NCBI GenBank assembly: GCA_050945815.1 | Contig: JBMNTQ010000066.1 | Span: forward strand, 1-10,041 | Reading direction: 5' to 3' | Source: JBMNTQ01 sp050945815 | GTDB lineage: Bacteria; Bacillota; Clostridia; Christensenellales; JBMNTQ01 | DNA length: 10,041 nucleotides | Shown: one piece after another, positions 6,575 to 10,041 of the stretch | Position numbering within the stretch: the first letter of the stretch is position 1 | Layout of the letters: every line of letters starts with the position of its first letter | Made by a program: the position numbers and the translations under genes | Notes under the pieces: model-generated | What the model was told of the DNA's origin: nothing | What the model saw: the letters and a program-made list of their open reading frames with translations, nothing else | Database searches by the model: none

Positions 6575-7184
6575 CAAGTCTGTCGAAGCTTCTGGCAAAA
6601 CTCTGGAAGCGGCGATTGCCAGTGGGCTGGACTCCCTTGCGTGTACCAAAGATCAGGTGGAGTTAGAGATTATACAGGAGGGAACCCGGGGCCTGTTTGG
6701 CATTGGCAGCAAGGATTTTATTGTCCGGCTGGTTCGGAAGATGTCTTTAAAAGACATAGCGTCAGATTTTATCACCGGTCTTTGTGAGAAGATGGACGTC
6801 GAGGTTTCTGTTCAAGCAGAAGAGGACGACAATCAGATTCGGCTGAATATGAGCGGCCCTAACATGGGCGTTTTAATCGGCCATCGAGGGGAAACTCTAG
6901 ATGCCCTACAGTACTTAACCAGCCTTGTCATAAACAGCAAAGGCAACGGCAAGAGGGTTTTGCTGGATACTGAAAACTATCGGAAGAAGCGTGAGGAATC
7001 TTTGGAGAGGCTGGCCAGAAAGCTGGCATCTAAAGTGCGTACATCGGGAAGGCCGGTCTCTTTGGAGCCTATGACGCCTTACGAGCGCCGGATTCTTCAT
7101 GCAACCTTACAGTCCGACCCCTATGTCACCACATCCAGCGAAGGGGCGGAGCCAAACAGAAAGGTTGTTGTTTCGCCTAAATAA
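6567..7184 (+). CDS. jag: RNA-binding protein Jag/KhpB (Jag-N, KH, R3H domains)
   Basis: A cytoplasmic RNA-binding protein, partner of KhpA in streptococci and clostridia, linked to cell elongation and post-transcriptional control; that role is known for the family and not visible here. 205 residues. The Jag-N domain is about 2-52 (EGTRGLFGIGSK). A linker follows, then a KH domain with the GxxG loop IGHRG (104-108) and LDALQYLTSLV. The R3H domain at about 165-203 has Arg174 and His178 (PYERRILH). Start TTG 6567 follows AAGGAGG (6551-6557) by nine bases; both sit inside the end of yidC, so translation is coupled. It is the last gene of the operon and is closed by a strong terminator. Confidence 0.95.
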   Translation: MNSKSVEASGKTLEAAIASGLDSLACTKDQVELEIIQEGTRGLFGIGSKDFIVRLVRKMSLKDIASDFITGLCEKMDVEVSVQAEEDDNQIRLNMSGPNMGVLIGHRGETLDALQYLTSLVINSKGNGKRVLLDTENYRKKREESLERLARKLASKVRTSGRPVSLEPMTPYERRILHATLQSDPYVTTSSEGAEPNRKVVVSPK

Positions 7185-7204
7185 GGCCGCTAGCCCTGTA
7201 AATC

Positions 7205-7239
7205 AAAGAAGAGAAGGCATTTTTCCTTCTCTTCTTTTT
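7205..7239 (+). terminator. Terminator of the rpmH-jag operon
   Basis: AAAGAAGAGAAGG (7205-7217) and CCTTCTCTTCTTT (7225-7237) form a perfect 13-bp stem with a 7-base loop, followed by more T. It lies 20 bases after the jag stop. Confidence 0.92.
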
Positions 7240-7304
7240 ATGCTACTTGCTTTTTTAGGTTAAATATTATACTCTGAATGCAGTGTACATTGGAGGCTGA
7301 TGAA

Positions 7305-8132
7305 ATGACTACGTTTGATTTCGATTTGGTAGGAAAGATTGGTTCGATGGCGTTGATTCGCCGGGATGACAACGATATCGACTACAATATTTTTAGCAGG
7401 ATGGGCCGAGAGTTGCGGCCGGGGATGATTTGGGTCAGTTCCGGTGCGACGGAAATCGGACGCTTGGACTATATGCGGCGCCAGCAAGGAGAGCTGATTG
7501 GTGATCTCGACGACATCAAAGCAGACTACGCAGCCCAAGGCCAGGCTATTTTGATTGAGAATTATCGGCGCTTTATCCCTCAGAAATACGGTGTGCGTCA
7601 GGTTTTGGTAGAACACCAGCATTTCAACGACCCGGAAAAACGTGAGTTTTTGCGCCGGCTATTCATCCGTGCTGCCCAGCAGAACGCTATCCCCATTGTC
7701 AACTACAACGATTCCGTCAGCTTCGAAGAGAATCGCAAGATGGAGCTTAATCGATATATGCAGTCCGGCGATCATGTGGTGGAATGCATCGACAATGACG
7801 AGACCGCTGCAGTCATTACGTCGCTGGTCCGGTCACGCTTGCTGTTGATTCTTACCTCTGTGGAAGGAATCTATCGTGACGCCAGCGACCCTTCGACGCT
7901 GGTTCGGGAAGTGGGCGGAAAGGATATAAATGAAGTGCTGGACAACATCCGTCAGTTGGAGCAATCCTGTGTGGGCAGCAGCCGACCTGGTGCGAACGGG
8001 GCCCGGGCCAAGCTGGCTTATGTGTCCGAACCTGTCAAGCAGGGAACAAAGGTGATCATTGGCCATGCCCGGCACAAGATAAGCGACCTTATCAGCGGTG
8101 GCGCCCCCTGTACGGTTATTGGCGTACGCTGA
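7305..8132 (+). CDS. Amino-acid-kinase-fold protein, ProB-like kinase domain without PUA
   Basis: A 275-residue cytoplasmic protein of the amino acid kinase superfamily (glutamate 5-kinase, aspartokinase, uridylate kinase, N-acetylglutamate kinase). Motifs follow the order of ProB: KIGS (11-14), WVSSGATEIG (43-52), PIVNYNDSV (130-138), DNDETAAV (163-170) followed by LLLILTSVEGIY (179-190), and GSSRPGANGARAK (224-236) where ProB has GTGGMxTK. There is no C-terminal PUA domain. The divergent last motif and the lack of proA or other proline genes nearby make glutamate kinase activity uncertain, and such proteins are sometimes labelled uridylate kinase-like. I do not assign a substrate. ATG 7305 follows TGGAGG (7291-7296) by eight bases; the ATG at 7278 lacks a site. 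A weak TATACT (7268-7273) lies upstream. It is a single-gene unit between terminators. Confidence 0.8.
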   Translation: MTTFDFDLVGKIGSMALIRRDDNDIDYNIFSRMGRELRPGMIWVSSGATEIGRLDYMRRQQGELIGDLDDIKADYAAQGQAILIENYRRFIPQKYGVRQVLVEHQHFNDPEKREFLRRLFIRAAQQNAIPIVNYNDSVSFEENRKMELNRYMQSGDHVVECIDNDETAAVITSLVRSRLLLILTSVEGIYRDASDPSTLVREVGGKDINEVLDNIRQLEQSCVGSSRPGANGARAKLAYVSEPVKQGTKVIIGHARHKISDLISGGAPCTVIGVR

Positions 8133-8144
8133 TCGCTTTGTTCG

Positions 8145-8184
8145 AAAGCCCTGGCGTATTGGCCGCCAAATCAGGGCTTTTTCC
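8145..8184 (+). terminator. Terminator of the kinase gene
   Basis: AAAGCCCTG (8145-8153) pairs with CAGGGCTTT (8172-8180), followed by TT and CCCC. The loop can hold a second short GGCG/CGCC stem. It starts 13 bases after the kinase stop. Confidence 0.85.
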
Positions 8185-8216
8185 CCTATGTTGTTCTATT
8201 ATAAGTGATTTTTACA

Positions 8217-8228
8217 TATGATATCATA
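8217..8228. repeat. 12-bp perfect palindrome between two terminator hairpins
   Basis: TATGATATCATA reads the same on both strands. It lies in the AT-rich stretch between the kinase terminator and the next hairpin, about 130 bases before the Myb-like gene. It could be an operator or just chance in AT-rich DNA. Confidence 0.3.
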
Positions 8229-8229
8229 C

Positions 8230-8268
8230 AAACAAAAGCAAAGAGCTGCTCTCTTTGCTTTTGTTTTT
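8230..8268 (+). terminator. Second hairpin terminator, 16-bp perfect stem
   Basis: AAACAAAAGCAAAGAG (8230-8245) and CTCTTTGCTTTTGTTT (8251-8266) pair completely around CTGCT, followed by TT. No gene lies between it and the preceding terminator, so it is a back-up terminator or the end of an unrecognised short transcript. Confidence 0.75.
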
Positions 8269-8357
8269 GCAGGAAATTTCCATATTTGGAAAAACACGAA
8301 TAGAATTGTTTTTTTATGTAAATAATGTATGTATCAACAAACGGGGGAGATACGATT

Positions 8358-9284
8358 ATGAACAGTCAAAAAAATCAACTTTCGGAAAATACCGTGAAGA
8401 TCGGGTGGAATCAGGATGAGGATCTGCTTTTATCAAAAGAAATAGAATCTGCAAAACAGGAAGGGCGGCCCATTAAAAGCGTATTTCAGCGGGTTGCAGA
8501 TGCTACGGGGCGCAAGCCTAATAGTGTGCGCAACTACTATTATGCAAAGCTAAAGGAATCCGGCAACCGCGTCCCGGCCTTTGAACTATTCACGACAGAA
8601 GAAGTTAAGGAAATGCTGACGGAAATTTTGTCTGCACAGGCAATGGGCATGTCTGTACGCGCCTGCACCTTGCGTATGGGCAAAGGAGATAACAAGGCCA
8701 TGCTGCGCTACCAGAACAAATACCGCAGCATCATAAAAAACAACCCGGCACTGGTGAAGGAAACCATAGAAGAGATGCGTAAAAAAAATATGCCCGTCTT
8801 TGATCCTTATGCTTCTAAAAAGCGGGAGAATCCTTTATACGAAGGAGAGCTGGTGGATGTATTGAGCGGGATTGTCAAGTCTATGCAGGCAGCAGACTTG
8901 AATATTAACAGCTTTTTCCAGGGACTCTATACCTTGGGAGATGCGGCAGCCCGCGGTAAGAAAAGCCTGCGCAAGGTGAGCAAATATGAGACGGAAATTG
9001 ACGGAATCAAGAAGGATCGGGAAGAATTGGTGCAACGCATTCATATTTTACAAGGCCGCTTGGAGGAGATTGAAAACTCCGTCAGCTTTAAAGACAGCCT
9101 GTACGACAGTAACCGCGAGAATATGAACCGCTTGCTGAGCATGTTTCGGCAGCTTGTAAAGGTCAATCAGGATTTCCTTCGCTTAAACTCTGTTGTTAAA
9201 GTGTCCAGCCTAAGCGAATACATAGCCGACCTGGGAAAGCAGATGGAGGAGTGTGAACAGGCACTCATTGAGTTTGCTCGATAG
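8358..9284 (+). CDS. Myb/SANT-like DNA-binding protein with coiled coil (RsfA-like)
   Basis: A 308-residue probable transcription regulator. Residues 15-67 form a Myb/SANT helix-turn-helix beginning GWNQDEDLLL and ending NSVRNYYYAKLKE, the layout of the RsfA family of Firmicutes. Residues 78-126 (FTTEEVKEML ... LRYQNKYRSI) repeat the pattern of an aromatic plus acidic first helix, a glycine-bearing turn and a basic/aromatic third helix, suggesting a second degenerate repeat. About 205-243 and 250-305 are charged, heptad-like helices, probably a coiled coil for oligomerisation. B. subtilis RsfA modulates sigma-F genes in sporulation; whether this protein does so is unknown. ATG 8358 follows GGGGGAG (8343-8349) by eight bases, and the ATG at 8325 has none. 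No clear sigma-A promoter was found in 8269-8340. It is flanked by terminators on both sides. Confidence 0.8.
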   Translation: MNSQKNQLSENTVKIGWNQDEDLLLSKEIESAKQEGRPIKSVFQRVADATGRKPNSVRNYYYAKLKESGNRVPAFELFTTEEVKEMLTEILSAQAMGMSVRACTLRMGKGDNKAMLRYQNKYRSIIKNNPALVKETIEEMRKKNMPVFDPYASKKRENPLYEGELVDVLSGIVKSMQAADLNINSFFQGLYTLGDAAARGKKSLRKVSKYETEIDGIKKDREELVQRIHILQGRLEEIENSVSFKDSLYDSNRENMNRLLSMFRQLVKVNQDFLRLNSVVKVSSLSEYIADLGKQMEECEQALIEFAR

Positions 9285-9323
9285 TTTCAATAAATATCTA
9301 TTAATTAACGCAAAATATATGTT

Positions 9324-9356
9324 GGGGCTTTACTGAAAAGGGTAAGGCCCTTTTTC
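9324..9356 (+). terminator. Terminator of the Myb-like gene
   Basis: GGGGCTTTAC (9324-9333) pairs with GTAAGGCCCT (9342-9351), ten pairs including two G-U, with an 8-base loop and a T-run to 9355. It lies 40 bases after the stop codon. Confidence 0.8.
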
Positions 9357-9393
9357 TTTCTTCCTGGCTTGTGAACCCTTGGGAAACTGGGAT

Positions 9394-9422
9394 TTGACAG
9401 GCAGGAGTCCCTTTTATATAAT
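9394..9422 (+). promoter_or_regulatory. Consensus sigma-A promoter of alaS
   Basis: Perfect TTGACA (9394-9399), a 17-bp spacer and perfect TATAAT (9417-9422). The start point should be near 9429, giving a leader of about 80 bases. Confidence 0.9.
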
Positions 9423-9434
9423 TAGAATTAGTGT

Positions 9435-9476
9435 GCAGGCGCTGCCTTGCTTCGCATGTTTTGCAGCCGCGCTTGT
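9435..9476 (+). other. Hairpin at the 5' end of the alaS leader
   Basis: GCAGGCGC (9435-9442) pairs with GCGCTTGT (9469-9476), eight pairs with two G-U, and TGC (9443-9445) can continue with GCA (9463-9465). It starts a few bases after the predicted transcript start and ends about 16 bases before the Shine-Dalgarno region. No T-box consensus is present. Function not known. Confidence 0.35.
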
Positions 9477-9508
9477 TTAACTATTTGCCTTGAAAGGAAT
9501 GGAGTATT

Positions 9509-10041
9509 TTGAAGTCATACGAATTGCGCGATAAGTTTTTAAATTTTTTTTCATCCAAGGGACATGCCGTAATCAAGAGCGCTTCTCTAATTCCGGATAA
9601 TGATCCTACGGTCTTGTTTACCACAGCGGGGATGCATCCGCTGGTTCCCTATCTGATGGGGGAGAAGCATGCTATGGGCAGCCGGTTGGCCAATGTTCAG
9701 AAATGTGTACGTACCGGGGATATTGAAGCCGTGGGCGATTCTTCCCATTGTACATTTTTCGAAATGCTGGGCAGTTGGTCCTTAGGTGACTACTTTAAAG
9801 AAGAGGCCATTGCCTACAGCTGGGAATTTCTGACTTCTCCTAAATGGTTGGGCATTTCGAAAGAGCGGCTTTATTTTACTGTGTTTGAAGGCGACGATGA
9901 TGCGCCGCGGGATATGGAATCTTACCATATTTGGCGTTCTATGGGTGTGGAGGACAGCCATATTTTCTTCCTGAGCAAAGAGCATAACTGGTGGGGCCCG
10001 GCAGGACAGACCGGCCCATGCGGCCCGGACACGGAAATGTT
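9509..10041 (+). CDS. alaS: Alanine--tRNA ligase (AlaS), 3' end missing
   Basis: Charges tRNA-Ala with alanine in the cytoplasm. About 177 N-terminal residues of the class II catalytic domain are visible. The start LKSYELRDKFLNFF matches the family opening, FTTAGMHPLVPYL is motif-2-side sequence, VQKCVRTGDIEAVGDSSH leads to CTFFEMLGSWSLGDYFK, and NWWGPAGQTGPCGPDTEM ends the window. Canonical bacterial AlaS reads ARHHTFFEMLGNFSFGDYF and GPCGPCSE at the last two blocks, so this is a divergent type. Whether the editing and C-Ala domains follow is outside the window. TTG 9509 is the start: AAAGGA (9493-9498) and GGAG (9501-9504) precede it and the family N-terminus begins there. It is driven by a perfect consensus promoter. 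Confidence 0.95.
   Translation, partial: MKSYELRDKFLNFFSSKGHAVIKSASLIPDNDPTVLFTTAGMHPLVPYLMGEKHAMGSRLANVQKCVRTGDIEAVGDSSHCTFFEMLGSWSLGDYFKEEAIAYSWEFLTSPKWLGISKERLYFTVFEGDDDAPRDMESYHIWRSMGVEDSHIFFLSKEHNWWGPAGQTGPCGPDTEM

Noticed and set aside
8269..8308. Sigma-H type promoter before the Myb-like gene
   Set aside because: GCAGGAAAT (8269-8277) fits the -35 element, but the nearest GAAT elements (8298, 8303) are about 20 or more bases away instead of about 14, and their flanks match poorly.
8325..8357. Upstream ATG adding 11 residues to the Myb-like protein
   Set aside because: It has no Shine-Dalgarno, whereas ATG 8358 has GGGGGAG at ideal spacing.
9285..9508. T-box riboswitch upstream of alaS
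   Set aside because: The space between promoter and start is only about 80 bases, and neither the specifier loop nor the AGGGTGGNACCGCG antiterminator element is present.

Overview
The window is about 10 kb of ordinary chromosome from a low-to-mid GC Gram-positive bacterium. It is most likely a member of the Clostridia, probably close to Oscillospirales/Ruminococcaceae, although the order-level placement is inference. The evidence is the rpmH-rnpA-yidD-yidC-jag cluster, an LL-diaminopimelate aminotransferase (dapL) for meso-diaminopimelate synthesis, a lipoprotein with a Gram-positive style signal, strong Shine-Dalgarno sequences, frequent TTG starts, and clear factor-independent terminators and sigma-A type promoters. 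No mobile element, CRISPR array, tRNA or rRNA was seen.

Layout, left to right. (1) The 3' three-quarters of a murA gene (peptidoglycan precursor synthesis), followed on the same strand by a DHHW/SGNH-like lipoprotein that may have its own promoter at the end of murA. (2) A bidirectional terminator separates the lipoprotein from the convergent pfkA-type phosphofructokinase on the minus strand. (3) A divergent 298-bp intergenic region carries a pfk promoter on the minus strand and two candidate dapL promoters on the plus strand, plus a structured dapL leader. (4) dapL is followed by a near-consensus promoter (TTGACA-N18-TATAAT) whose -35 box lies in the loop of a terminator-like hairpin. It drives rpmH, rnpA, yidD, yidC and jag/khpB, with rnpA/yidD and yidC/jag overlapping, ending at a 13-bp stem terminator. 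(5) A stand-alone amino-acid-kinase-fold protein resembling the kinase domain of glutamate 5-kinase, ended by a terminator. A second, 16-bp perfect hairpin lies shortly after it. (6) A Myb/SANT-like DNA-binding protein with a C-terminal coiled coil (RsfA-like), with its own terminator. (7) A perfect TTGACA-N17-TATAAT promoter and a short structured leader precede the 5' end of alaS, which runs off the right edge.

How the genes fit together: murA and dapL both feed the cell wall. The rpmH cluster links ribosome (L34), RNase P and membrane-protein insertion (YidD, YidC), with the RNA-binding protein Jag/KhpB. Pfk is glycolytic. Two genes have no firm function, the orphan kinase and the Myb-like regulator. 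I see no convincing new multi-gene system. The points most worth a second look are the mixed ATP/PPi signature of the phosphofructokinase, the non-canonical AlaS catalytic-domain signature, the orphan kinase, the apparent tandem Myb-like repeats, and the separation of the rpmH cluster from dnaA and mnmE.
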